Assembly: GCA_951812925.1 (NCBI GenBank)
Contig: OX638370.1
Span: forward strand, 48,797,948 to 48,861,947
Reading direction: 5' to 3'
DNA from: Calliopum simillimum
Lineage: Eukaryota > Arthropoda > Insecta > Diptera > Lauxaniidae
DNA length: 64,000 bases
How positions within the stretch are numbered: position 1 is the stretch's first letter; the number at the start of each line of letters is the position of its first letter. This document shows, one piece after another, positions 9,996 to 24,900 of this stretch. Made by a program: the position numbers and the translations under genes. Below the pieces are notes generated by a model that worked only from the letters and a program-made list of their open reading frames with translations, did not search any database and was not told where the DNA came from.

Positions 9996-12900
9996 CTAAA
10001 AAAAATAATGTTTAAAAAACGCAAAAAACATTAATAAATGCCCTAATTCTCTATCTCGAAAAGTGACTAAAAATCTAATAGCTCAATATTTTGTATTCAA
10101 TTAAACAAAAAATTAGAACAAAGTGAGCCACTGAGTATTTTATGTTCGAAATGGTTCCTATCTTTCATTTTTATACGTTTACATTGAAAAATTGTTTTCC
10201 TGTAAAACGAAAACTGACGAATTATCTTGTCAAATCAGTCACTTGAAATTTTGTGTCATTTTAAAATCGTGTGGAAGTTCTTTTTTTTAAATATATTGGT
10301 TGTGATGGACTTTATTTTTCAAAATTTTTCGATGAAGGAGTAATCAAAATGATCGTTCTCTTAACAAACAAATACATTAATAAATACCATGACTTAAATC
10401 CTGTGGCCACACTGAGCTTGAAAAAAAAAAATCACAACCATTGGCCAGAAAATCTATTCCGATCCGATCCCCCCTTTCGAGAAAACCATTTTTCTAGTTG
10501 CTGCATTATCTCCATATAAAAAAAATAAAACAAAAAAAAATAAAAATAGTCATTTTTTATGTGTTACGCAATGCTGAACATGAATTCAGAATTGCTCTAT
10601 CGCGTATAATTTTTGGTATTTTTTTTTTCTTATAAAACCCATAAAACCTGAGACTTAGTAATTGAAAGTGATGATCTTTTGCTTTAATACGTTCGTACAC
10701 ACATTTTGCTCATATCTCTTCAAAAAATAATTAAGTCACAATTTTTTAAGTGCATATAATAAAGCTCCCTGAGGCTAATATTTCATAGGAACAAAGTTAT
10801 AAGAATATTAGACACTTATACTCCTTTGTATATCTCCAAAGCCGCGAGTGATAGACAAAAACTTCGTTCCTATAAAATATAAGTCTCAGGGAGTTCTATC
10901 ATATGCTCTTAAGAAATTGTGACTTTAAATTATTTTTTTTTTTTTTTTATCTTTTTTGGTAAGAATATCTCCAAGAAAAAAAAAGAATAATAAAAATAAG
11001 GTTTTAAAGAAAGAGATAAGAATATATATTTGGGTGGGTCGATTTGTAAACTGACCTCGGCTACCCCCCTATGTGAAAGCTCATTCAATTCTATGAATAT
11101 TTGCCCAAGGAACCATACCTCTGCGTTCAACTTTAGTTCGGCGCATTTTCGATCGAAAATTTTACCTTGCATTTAATATTTTTTTTACTATCATACTAAA
11201 TTTTGAAAATTCTTATAGAAACAAAAGTAATGACATAATATGATTTGGCTGGTATTTTGTCAGTAATCAATTAAATTGGATTTTGTTTATACAAAAAGTT
11301 CACTTGATGGTGTGGAATTAATGGTTTACATTTGAGAAGGTGATATGGGTCAAATAGCCGATTATTATGACCCACTTTCAAAATAAACGATTCATGTATT
11401 TAGAGAATTTTTTCAAACAAAACACCAACCTTGTCTGAAAGTTCATTCAATTCTATGAATATTTGCCCAAGGAACCATACCTTTACGTTTAACTGTAGTT
11501 CGCATTTCCGATTGGAAATTTTACCTAGCGTTTAATATTTATTTGTATACTGAATTTTTAAAATTCTTATAGAGGCAAAAGTAATATCATAATATTAATT
11601 GGCTGGTATTCTGTCAGTAATCCATAAAATTGGGTTTTGTTTTTACGGAAAGTTTACTTGATAGTGTTGAATTGATGATATTTATTCCAAAAAATTATGT
11701 CGGACAAATGACCGATTTATAATAAACGATTCATATTTTTACATGGATTTTTGGTATATTGTTCTGTAAAAAAAAAAGCGGCTAATTTATTTCGTAAAAC
11801 TGCCACTAGATGTTGCCTTGGAAAAAAAATGAATGTCAGATTCGGCATCCTAGCATCCAAAAACACTTGGGTTGGTGTTTTGATTGAAAAAATCCATGTA
11901 CAAATATGACTCGTTTATTTTGAAATCGTTCATCATCAATTTCACGCTATCAAGTAAACTTTCCATAGAAATAGAACCCAATTTTATTGATTACTGACAG
12001 AATACCGGCCGAAACATATTATGACATTACTTTTGTCTCTACAAGAATTTTTAAAATTTAGCATAAAAATAAATATAAAACGCAAGGTAAAATTTTCAAT
12101 CGAAAATGCGCCGGATTAAAATTGAACGTAGAGGTATGGTTCCTTGCACAAATATTCATAGGATTGAATGAACTTTTATCCTAGGTTGGTGTTTTGTTAA
12201 AAAAAAATCATCTAAAAATATGAATCGTTTATTTTGAAAGTCGGTCATAATAATCGGCTATTTGATCGACATCACTTTTTTATATACAATACATAATATC
12301 AATTCGCCGCTATCAAGTAAATTTTTCGTGTAAATAAAACCTAATTTTATTGATTATTGGCAGAATATCAGCCAATTCATATTAAGACATTACTTTTGTC
12401 TCTATAAGAATTTTTAAAATTTAGTATGAAAATAAAAAAATATTAATTGCAAGGTAAAATTTTCAATCGAAAATGCGCCGAACTAAAGTTGAACGCAGAG
12501 GTATGGTTCCTTGGGCAAATATTCATAGAATTGAATGAGCTTTCACATAGGGGGGTAGCCAAGGTCGATAAAATTTCGTCCATACAATTTGGCCCACACT
12601 AATATATATATATCCGTATGGATTTAAGACACACCCTAGCCAATGAGTCAAGCGATTCTAAATTGAAATCCCCAAAGTTCCTTCTACGTCTAAGCGCAAA
12701 CGCTGAAATGAAAGACTGTTTCTTCCATATCAGGGTCTTTATAACTTCTACAAGATCGCCAATGTTTGAGAAACCTAAACGAGATGCATGGATTTCCATA
12801 GGAAAATGTCCAGTAATACGTTAGGATATCTCTAAAACTATACGCGAAGCACATTGAAAATGAATGGGGGTTATCGTGAATAAATATTCCCGGGGAATTT

Positions 12901-15900
12901 TCTTAGACTGCCGTGCATTCTCTATTGCAGTTTAAGAAAATTCCCTGGGAATCTTGATTCACAATAACCCCCAATATTTTTATATTTAACTAGCTGGCCC
13001 GGAAGCGACTTTGTTCGCCCGTTCCCGATGCCCTTTACATATGTTCCAAGTCCCATCTATCTCCATCATCCTTCTCTTCTAACACTTTAGGTTTTTCAAG
13101 GTGAACAAAATATGTATTTACCAACTTTTATAATGATAGCTACTATAGGCGTAGAAATATAGCATTTTGAGTATTCTTACTGTACGGGAGATGCAAATCC
13201 CTTTCGTTCAATCCTTCTTAAGCTTTGCATTCTGAATTGTAGACGCAATAAACATCCATGTACCAAGTTTCATAATGATAACTGATATAGGAACACTGAT
13301 ATAGCATTTTGTGTGTTTTTTTCATATGAGGGGTGCAATGTTCCCTAGTTCAATCCCCCTCAAATTTTGCATGGTGAATGATACATACATTATGCATAAG
13401 TTCACCAACATTCATAATCATAGCTTGTATAACTATAGAGATATAGCATTTTTTGTATTTTTTTAGTATGGGGGGTGCAACCCCCGTTCCCCTCAGTGGC
13501 ATCTTACCCCCTTAAGAACCTTCAACAGACCACAACAAACAATTTAAAAAAAAAAAATATGTAAATCGGCTGTGTAGTTTCCGCGTTCATAAGCTACATA
13601 AGGACACCATTTAATTTTTATATATGACTGATTCCATTTCAATTCATCCGGTGAGTGTGCACTTAGGTTTGCAAATCAACTTCAAACTAGCAAAATATTT
13701 TTCTACAATCAAAATAAGGGAACACGTATTTTTTTTTTTTTTGGTTTGGACCAAAATTGGGGATTTATGGCGTTTTGTAGGAATTTTGCCGAAAATTTAA
13801 TTTTGAAAAATTCATGGAGTTTAATCGGTTTTTTCAACCGCATTTCTTTATTTATCAACTGATTTACATGAATCAAAATTTATTTGGTGCACAATGGAAT
13901 TCTTTTAAGTAATAATTAAAAAAAAAATTTCTTTAACCCTTACTGGCTTTTGTTTTTCTTAGAAAGTTATCGGGATTTTTATTAGTTTCTTTTTCGATTG
14001 CTTCATGTAATTTCGCGACACATCATAGTCTGTGAAATGACCACACGGCTGCTATCCAGACTGGCACCAGCTATTCAATTAAAAATTTTGCTGTTGATGA
14101 ACTTTATTCCTTTAGAATAAACAAAATTGAACAGTGGAAAAATGCAAAGAAATGCAAAAGTATTCAAAAATGCCCTGTTTGGAAGAGTGAGGGAACCAGA
14201 GGGTTAACTTCTTGTTACATAGCCAGAACAGCACAACACAATTACACGAAAGTAATCGAAAAAAAACTAATAAAAATTCCGAGAACTTTCGAAGAAAAAC
14301 AAAAGCCAAGGTACGGTCAAATCGCAAAAAACACAAACAATGCTTGGTTTTCCATACCGTGAGTATATTTAAGTTCCATCTAACTTACTATAAATGAATT
14401 TTGTGTCTCAAAAATAAAGAATTCGGTTTTTTTTCAAATTTATGGGTTTTATTCAAGTTTTTCACGATATCTTGAAAACCAAAAATGGTAGAAGAATGTA
14501 AGTGCCATTTTCGGAATCAGTATCGCAAAACCGTCTAGGAAAGTGAAAATTGAACTGTGTAATTTTTTTTATTCATTTTGTATAGAAGAACTCAATATTA
14601 ACGTTAAAAATTGCAAATTTTACACTTATAACAAAAAAAGCAAGAAAACCGCCATTACTGGAATAAAGAGGACGTGCTTTACTATCACTGTGCCAATTTT
14701 CGAGAAAAAAAAAGATGGTGTTTTTGAGAAAATTAGCATTTTTATTTAAAATATAAACATCAATTTTAAGGAAAGTAAGGGTTAAAGAAATTTTTTTTTT
14801 TAATTATTACTTAAAAGAATTTCATTGTGCACCAAATAAATTTTGATTCATGTAAATCAGTTGATAAATAAAGAAATGCGGTTGAAAAAACCGATTAAAC
14901 TCCATGAATTTTTCAAAATTAAATTTTCGGCAAAATTCCTACAAAACGCCATAAAATCCCCAATTTTGGTCCAAACCAAAAAAAAAAAAATACGTGTTCC
15001 CTTATTTTGATTGTAGAAAAATATTTTGCTAGTTTGAAGTTAATTTGCAAACCTAAGTGCACACTCACCGGATGAATTGAAATGGAATCAGTCATATATA
15101 GATTGTTAATTAGTTTTTTATTTTTAATTTTTTTTTATATATGGAGATAATGCCGCAACAAGCAAGGAGGTTTCTCGAATGAGGGATCGGATATTTCGGC
15201 TGATGGGAAAATGATCGCAAAAGCGTCTAGATCAGCCCCCATTCTCAGTTTTTGCCGTGATTTTTTATAATTATCCTTTCCTTCAAGTGTGTGGCACAAG
15301 TTAGTTAAAGCTCACAAATTAATTTTCTACGTAAATAAAGAAGTCTTCAAATATATTTTCAATGAACTGTCCCCAATAATGAAGACCGGACACAGACAAA
15401 CAGGAATACCAAACGTAATTAAACTGGCTTGCCTTTTTAACGTTCCTTGCATCAGGAAGCTATCTAGGTTTTATTGAGCTCTGAAAATTCTGCCAGCAAT
15501 TATTTTTTTTCGATTCAAAATATATTTATGTAAATTGGGCGTGTGCCAAATCGAAACTTTTACCTTAAGCTCCGCTTGCCTAGACAATCGGTAAAAATGT
15601 GATGCCACTATGTTAAAATCCTATTTAACGCAGCTAAAACACAGCTGATATTCTGGCAACATCAACAGTCTACTTTGTGCTTAATAATTGAACTCGCAAA
15701 TTTATCCGTGTTAAATTTAACACTTTAGTTGTTTCTCAGAAAGTGCTTATTTAAACACTGAAAACTGTCGTCTAAAACACAGCTAATGTTACATATCAGT
15801 TTTGTGTTTATTCTTTTTGAATACGAGTCAAGTTTTTTTTGTTTATTTTGTAATGGAACAAGTAATAAACTAATAGTCCAAGAGCCATTTTTTTTTTTTT

Positions 15901-18900
15901 TTTTTTTGTTTTGTTGAGCTTGCAGACGGAGATTGTTCTGCAATATATTGTAGTTGACTGACTGCTGTATTTGTGGTTAATATACAATTAAGTACCCTAA
16001 AAAAAATGTAATTTTGACTGATTCATTTATTGCACATATATTGGGGCTGGCTGACTAGCCCCGTTCTAACATTTAACTGACTGACCGACAAAACTGTTAT
16101 TTGTATGCATTATATAACGTGTATAAGAAGTTTCAGCTTTTAGAAATTGATTGCATTAAAATCGAAATTTTACATGTTTGACGCCATATAGCAGCCGCCT
16201 GTTCTACAGTTCGCTTGACTGACCGACAGATTACACAGGCCGACAAAAATTATACCCAGAAACCAGATTATATATTTCCGTAGGTTTTCGATGCGCTGAT
16301 TCCGAATCTGGTCGCAGAATTGCTCCATCACGTCAGGTTTTTGAGATATCCTAACCTAAAAGTGCCAAAAATGACGATTTTTCTCAATTTTGAGGTTAAA
16401 TAGCTCTAAGGATTTGATTTTTGTAGGAAAACTATGAACGGCATCTTAAAATACTAGTCTTCCTCTTTCAAATGCCGTTGAGTTAGTTTGAATATCTTTT
16501 TTTTTCTCTGAGATATGGCATTTTGAAGAATGCATGTAAGAGGATTTCCCTATATCTAAAAGTCCGTAGAGGAAACTTTAGCTTGATGCAGTCGATTTGT
16601 TTTGCATTAGGAAATACATAATTTCTTTTAAGGTCTATAAAATTATAATGATAGATAATAGTGATAGATGATAGTGATAGAGAATATCAGGACAACGGAA
16701 GGAAGGAGGAACGTGCTGCGACCCCAAAAACATAAAGTCTATGTGCTCTTGTTAGTGGAATCGAAAAATTTTTTTTGTGTGTCTGTGTTGTTATTATTAT
16801 TTTTTAATTACAAAATCCTGCCTCATATTTGAAAGAGGAAGTTTTTTTTACAAGAAATCCTTAATTTTATAGACCTTAAAAAAATTATGTATCTCCTAAT
16901 GCAAAACAAATCGACTGCATCAAGCTAAGGTTTCCTCTACGGACTTTTAGATATAGGGAAATCCTCTTATATGCATTCTTCAAAATGCCATATCTGAGAG
17001 AAAAAAAAAGATATTCAAACAAACTCAACGGCATTTGAAAGAGGAAGACTAGTACTTTAAAATATCGTTCATAGTTTTCCAAGAAAAATAAAATCCTTAG
17101 AGCTATTTAACCTCAAAATTGAGAAAAATCGTCATTTTTGGCACTTTTAGGTTAGGATATCTCAAAAACCTGACGTGATGGAGCAATTCTGCGACCAGAT
17201 TCGGAATCAGCGCATCGAAAACCTACGGAAATATATAGTCCGGTTTCTGGGTATGTACTTTGATCAAATTTTGTCGGCCTGTGTTATTGATGTACACAAT
17301 TACTATAACCAACTGTAACAAAATCAGCTTTTAGAAACGCAAAGTTGTTTTTAGGCGCTGGCTCTCCGGCTATAACAAACACTTCTTTTGCTATTCTAAA
17401 CTTAAACTTTAAGGTTTCTCTTTTCTTGAACTCCTAAAACAATTATTGGTTTCCTACGTTTTAGTCGTACAATCTGATTCACGAGTTCGTTCCATTGCAA
17501 CATTTTTAATCTAAAGTTCCCACTACTAGGTCTCGACGAAGGTCAGTGTAATAGCCTGTTTCCACCGGAGATTTATGAAATGATTTGGCTGTAACCACCA
17601 TTAAACGTCAATTAAATTAAAAACAGCCGTAAATCACTAAATAAATTTTCGGCGGAATCAGGCTATTACGCGTAATTTTGAACTTTATTTTTGGAAGTCA
17701 AAACCATAATTAACTTGTCAGAGGTCAATACATATTTTTTGGTCATTCATGGTAAATGACAAAACTCTTAAGCGAATGACATCAAAGATCTGAAAATCTT
17801 ACTTTTTCAAGCTAAGTATGATTTTGTCTGACCACTTCACATATTTTTGGATGATCCTCAAAATAATAAACCTCTAAAAGGCGTAATTTTCCTATGCAAA
17901 ACGGCTGTTAAAAATGGAGACAATTTATAAAAATCATAGTTCATAAATTTATATTTCAAAAAATACATCCGTTATTAAAGTGCAATGTAATTTCTCTCAT
18001 TGCATCAGTCATATCCAGGCGTAATCGAATTGGATGACAATCTGATATAATTTTCTAAGACAATTAGCTAGCTACTCACTGCAAAAAGTGATTAACTTCA
18101 TTTTTCCAAAAATTTTAAATTTAAATGTCAAAGCACTTGGTTTAGTCATAGTTTATTTTGTATTTAATAAATTTCCAAAATTATAGCGATAACCATCATT
18201 AATTGACAAAATTAGTTTGGGCGTTGGCTAATAAAAAGGTTATTTCAGAAAACATTTTGGTTTTATTCGAGCTAAAATTCATTCCTCATGTTAAGCATGG
18301 TTATTATAAATAGTTGAGAACAAGGCAAAATGACGAGACCTCACACACAGCTGAATAAGACTTCATTTAAAAAACTACGTTTTATCGTTTTTCTCCACTT
18401 TCTGTTTTATAGAGTTAGTCGGTTTGTGTAGTGAACGGCTCAAATAACTACTCTGTAAACGTGACCACTGACATTTTTAAATTTATTTTTTATGTCGATT
18501 TTCACAATTTTCAGTAGACCCTGGGGCTAGTACAAATTTTGACACAACAATTTCACCTCATATATTTCAAAAATCGTATTTGGGACGTCAGAATTTGTAT
18601 AGGTGAGTGTTATGTTTTCGATTGGCACAGGCACATTAAAGGAGTTAGCAAAAATGTCAAGAACGTAATTTTTTTTTATTTAATTTAATTTTTTGATGAC
18701 AGTTTTGACCATTTTTATTTTATCATTTACAAACAAAACCTCAAAACGAATACTTAACAGAACTGACATTTGAAAATAATTTTCTTTTCTAAGTTCGAAA
18801 TACCATAACAAAAGAAGTTGGCGTCGCTCGAAAATGTAACAATAAGAAAACAAAAACACAAACTCAAATCCATTTACAGAATACATTTTTAAACTAAAAT

Positions 18901-21900
18901 GACTGAAAACGAATTTCAGGCATTCACTCCCTTCGAGATAGAAAACTTCGGCATAAATCTTTATAAAAACTCACTTTTGACCATAATTACAGGTAAACGT
19001 CTGCGGCAGAAACTACTAGCCGATATTTTGCTAGCTGTTTCTAGATCGAACTTGTTATTGGACAATCCCAAGGAAAAAAGCTTTTGCAATAGTAAACTAG
19101 TGGCTTCCGCCTTAAAAAGGTCATTCTTTTCCAAATGGGCTATCTTTTCAGTTAGATCTCGAATTTCGCGTGACAATTTATTATACCTGAAAATAAAAGA
19201 TATTCCAAATTAATAGTTAGATCAAAACGCAGAATTTATCCATCTTATCTAAAGGGCTATGTATTTTTGTGTAGAAAGTTTAAACCCTGTACAAACCTCA
19301 CATGTGGGTCATTTTTGCCCTTTTCTTAAAAACGTACAAAAATGATACCCAAAACAGGGGAATATTGAGTCAGTATGTACTACAGAAATATTTGCTATAC
19401 AATTTCACTACTAGTTGCTGAACACTAAAAAAGCAAAATTTTATCCCGAAAGCAAAAAAATCGTTAAAATCAGTAAGCAGTTCTAACAATAAATATTTTC
19501 CAAATTTCACCCCACTGTAAAACTCTAAAACTACATTTTGGACTAAACTCGTTCCCACTAGATCATAACGAAATCACACAAGGATCATTTTCCTAGAATA
19601 CATTAACCTATTATATCCTGTTTTTATGGGTCTTTTTGACCCCTTTTTCTTAAACTGAGCCATAATGGGTTAAAAAAATTTGCAAAAATATCCTACAAAA
19701 AATTTCATTTAGAGTTACCAAAGACGAAAAATTCTTAAAACTTAAGATAAGCGCGTTAGGGATGTAATTAATATGCAATGTGAAAAGTGGTAATTGATTA
19801 TACCGATTTTTTTTTTGGGTTTGGGCTAAAATTTCGGGCTTTACGAGTTCAGAAACTAGTAGTGAAATCTTATAGCGAATATTTCTGTAGTACATACCTA
19901 CTGACACAATATTTCCCTGTTTTGGGTGTTATTTTTTTTTAAGAAAAGGGCAAAAATGACCCACATGTGGGGGTTAAACAGGGTTAAAATTTTATACAAA
20001 AATATTCCCCGCAGCATCCTGCATAAGTTTGCTGAACACATGATACACCTCAGATGTAAGGATCATATAGTTAAATTCATCGATTTAACACAAAAATGCG
20101 GTATTTTTGGTTTTTCATGTACAGTGGATAAAAAAACTTCAAAAATCGATTAAAAAAAATGTGACGTGCTGGAGAAAAACCACGAGAAACGGGTATTTTT
20201 TTTAACGTCGACTTTAAGAATTTTTTGAATTTTCTAATGTGTTTTAAAAAAAGTTCGAAATTGTCGAACAGTGTTATCAAAAAGAGCAAAAGGGGAAAAA
20301 AATTGTTGTTGTTTTACTCGTTGAATTTGACATTTTTCGCTCGAAAAAGGAAAGAAACCCCATTCGGCACCGACATTACCTCATTAATTGTATCATGGTT
20401 TCTTTTCATTTTTTGAAAACGCATTCAAAAATGCATTTTCCTTTAAGATGTTGTTATAACTCGATAACGGCACCACTTAAAAGAGGTGTAAAAACAAAAA
20501 AAAATCAGCCCTTGACATTAGGTATCGCATGTTAGTTTTCCTACAAGTTTTTAGACACCCTGTATGCCAAATAATGAATAACGAAAAATAAATGGGCGAT
20601 GAGCTGGTGATACACAATGATTCGTCCCGTAGGCAATTGAAATCACTAGTTTAGTATGTTTTGGTTTTTAGAAATACATATTTTTAAACAAATTGTATTA
20701 AATGCCAAATGAGCTCAGCAAAGGCCATCCAATCCATTTAAGCAAAAGCTGTTTTTGAATATTAGTAATATTACATATGTGCAGTAATATTACATATGTG
20801 CAGTAGACCGTACCACCTTATGGCAAAAAAAAGTAGTCCGTTAAAGCTCGCAAAAATCATTAAATTTTTCCCAAGAAAGTACTTCGATTATTCCATTAGA
20901 ACTATCTTAAAAAAATTGTTTAACTCTTTTTGCCGACCATAGGTCTCATCATCTTATCAGAAATAAAAAGTCAACCGTACACCATTGAATCCGAAGTATT
21001 TTTGCAAGTCAATTTCAAAAATTTTTTTCGACCGAACGCAGGAATCGCGCTCTAATATTTTTCGTCATATCTTTGGCATATACAGTCCGATCTTAAAGTA
21101 TGGTACATCAGTATTTATGTCTCGAAATGACCTATTTTTTGCTCCGAAGGTCACAACCATACAATAGATGTTTGCCGAAAACGTTTATCTTTTCTTCAGC
21201 AAGGTAACCCAGCAGATGCGGTTAATACTGATAAGCCGGTTTTTATAGATCGAACTGCCCCAATAGCCATCAATTGCGTAACACTAACGCTCCAACAAAT
21301 AACTCGTGTAATTATATTAACATCAATAATGACAATGAATAACCCAAAAGAATACTTAGCTTCCAAGAATTAAAGGAGCTTGCATGTATTGACACAGCAT
21401 CAGGGACGTGCTTAGCTAGTTAGTTATCCTTTTTATGAATTTTCAAAAAGTAAAAATCAAATTTTTAATCAAATACAAGCAGAGATTACTCTCGCAGATG
21501 GTATCGCTCGAACACAAAAAGTTCTAAGAACGTATGTCACCATATCTTTTGGAAATAAAGCTATTAAAACTTTCTTTATGATTCTGCCGGACACAAAATC
21601 AAAGCATACACTTTTGGGCATCGATTTTATGGAGAAAGCCAATATTATAATTGATTCTTGGCAGTTAGAGTGGTTTTATGCTGATAACGCAGAAATCAAA
21701 TTTGACTACTTACCAGAAATTCGAGGTTGTGATACAATATTTGCCCACAGTGGAATATTGCCATCATCAAACAAAAGGATGTGTATGGGAGAAACCCAGC
21801 CATGTAATGTTAATGAATTGTATGATTTATGCCGTCATTCACTACCACTTCACGTCGTCACACCAAAAAAGAAAGCATCTCAAAATATTTTTTTGCAACA

Positions 21901-24900
21901 TGTCCATTAGACCGGTGCGTTTTGGACGAAAGTTTAAAATTTGTAGCGCAACCGGCAGAATTGTAAAGCTTAACTATCGACATGAAGATTGCCGCCACCC
22001 TAGCTCTGAGAGATGACGGGAAGGGGTGTCGATATTTTTTTGAAGGTTGAAAAACGTGGTTTAAAAATGCATGCTCATAGGTCCGAAGTGAATCAATTCT
22101 CAGCTTCTTAGTAGGTCGAACACTGAAATCCAAGACATGGATTCTTATGCATTTTTTCCCGTAGAATCGAATGGCATCATTAGTTTTCTGATTAGACGTC
22201 CATTTTTGGCGTTAAGTGAACTTTTCAGCTCAAAAAAGTCGAAATTTTTCCAAATCCCCTGTTTGAGCACTCCACAATTGAACAGAAAAAATCTCAGAAA
22301 AATTTGAAATGTATATTTTGTTAGGATTTTTTCTGACAAATCCAGTGGTACAATTTTTTTTGCGCTACGGCATTATTTTCATTCATGAAAAACGAATTTT
22401 TGATTTTTATTATCAAAAAATATCACGAAATGGGGCGTTAATATTTAGTCAACGACGGTTCCCAACGTCCGGACGGTTTTGTTTTTTTCGGTGCCCCCTA
22501 GTAAAATTTCTTTAGAATATTTTCGGAAATTTTTTTAACCCATTATAAACAAGTTTTTGAAAAATGGGTCAAAAAGACCCTTCAAAATGGGATACAATGG
22601 GTTAACTTGTTCACATAACTTAATGTAGAATCAAGCATGGAACAATATTTCAGAACATCTTAACCCATTATAAACAAGTTTTTGGATAAAGGGGTCGAAA
22701 AGACCCTTAAAAACGCCATATAATGGGTTAACAAGTTCACATAACTTAATGTAGAATCAAGCATGGAACAATATTCTAGAACATCTTAACCCATTATATC
22801 GCGTTTTTAAGGGTCTTTTCGACCCCTTTATCCAAAAACTTGTTTATAATGGGTTAAGATGTTCTGAAATATTGTTCCATGCTTGATTCTACATTAAGTT
22901 ATGTGAGCATCTTAACCCATTATATCCCGTTTTTAAGGGTCTTTTTTAAACCACGTTTTTCAACCTTCAAAAATATATCGACACCCCTTCCCGTCATCTC
23001 TCAGAGCTAGGGTGGCGGCAATCTTCATGTCGATAGTTAAACTTTACAATTCTGCCGGTTGCGCTACAAATTTTAAACTTTCGTCCAAATCGCACCGGTC
23101 TAATGTCCATGGTGAGGAAACGCAGGTTGATGAACGTTTGTTCGGACCTCTTTTTCTAAAATTAGATTTTAATATGGTATATGTTTCACTCAGGTCCAAC
23201 GAAGCTTCTGAACTTAGAGAAAATAAAGGAAAAAAATTCAATATCACAATCATGAGCACGTCGCACACAAATGTGTTTCATAACATCAATACTACCACCG
23301 AAGAACCGATTTCATCTAGAGTCTATCGTAGGGGTTGAAATAAGAAAAAATTATTACCGCATAATTTTTTTTTGTTTTTATTTGCAATTTTTCAGCAAAA
23401 TTTTTTTAATGTCTTATTGAAGTGATTAATACTAAATATTAATATTAAATAACAGATATCATCGCAATGATTCAATTTAAAATTGAAAATTTATAGTGAA
23501 ATTTTCTTCGAATGCATCTTCATCTTCGCTATTTTCCATTTCTCTTGCATTTATAAAAATATGTTTAAAGTAGAGTTCCCGAGTACTACATTTTAGCCCA
23601 GATTGGTGAGGTTAGACAACTTAAGCAACGGTTATATGCGAAACAAGATAAGTATTTAGTTTCAACCATTAACGCAAAACAAAGTAATATGAATTTGGGT
23701 AAAAATTATTATTACAATTTTTTACAATATTCTGAAGTTATTACTGCAAATTTGATGTTATTACTGCAGAAATAGGGTATTACTGCAGCTTATTTCAATG
23801 CCTGAGCTGTAGATCTTTTTGGTCCCCTTACACCTACTGATGGATTTAAATTTATTTTGATTGTGGAAGCCACTGCAACGCTTTGGGTTGAAATGTTTAA
23901 CTAAAAGAAGCAACATCAGCAAATTGTGCAACATTTCTTTTAAATGCAGTATTTCTTCGTTGTGGCTTACCTCGCAGAGTAATAAGTGACAATGGTCCAC
24001 AATTTATATCAGCAGTCATGCAACACTTAGTGTCTTCACTTGGTATACATCACCAATTGATTCCATTATACAATCCCAAAGCAAATATGGTAGAACGCAA
24101 GAGTTTGGATTTAAAGATATTTATCTTGTTGAAGATAACCATAATACTTGGAGTAATTATCTACCAGCAGTACGTTTTGCTATGACATGCTATGGACACA
24201 CTGCAGCCTTCCTCAATTTTGGAAGAGAGTTAAGAACTCCAGTTGAACTAACCCATGATTTATCGAATATTGCATACAACGAAAATTTTGTTGAAGAAAT
24301 TGTACCACAGTTAAAAATATTTTCGGAAATATTAAAGGAATCCGAAAACCGAAATGTTCGAGAGAGCGAAAGAAACAATAATTACGCAAATAAAAATAGA
24401 CGTTTTGTTAAAGATTATAAAATTGGCGATCCTGTTTGGGTTACAACCCATGTTTCGAGTAATGCAACAAAAGAAGTCTACTCCAAATTTATTCCACGAC
24501 GTTACTTCATATTTTAAGTTTAATGATTTTTTGCGAGCTTTAATTTTCTGACATTTAGGTAGTACGTTATGATGATAGGAACTGAGATCTGGTGGGCCAG
24601 TACTAGAATAGGGTACTTGATGTCAACGGCCTTCGAAGCAAAAAATAGTTCTCTTTGAGACATAAATATTCGTATGTCAAACTTTGAGATCGGACTGATG
24701 TGCCGAAGATATGAAGACAAATCTTAACTTTTTTTTAGGGCTTAAATACAGTTTAGCTTCCAATAGAAATTGATTGATATGTAGAAATACTGTGGTTAGC
24801 AAACTACGGTGTTGGATATATTATAGACTAAACCGTGTTGGATTTTTGAGAGTTTTAAATTTCTAGATGCGGCCACAGGCCGTCCTCTTACCCCTATTCT

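Noticed and set aside
18899..19213. 104-codon plus-strand frame
   Set aside because: It is the antisense of Imp3 exon 2, whose minus-strand frame is conserved and bounded by splice sites.
23012..23338. 108-codon frame starting in the fold-back arm
   Set aside because: Its first 30 codons are the arm of the fold-back; only the part after 23102 belongs to the retroelement frame and is annotated as such.
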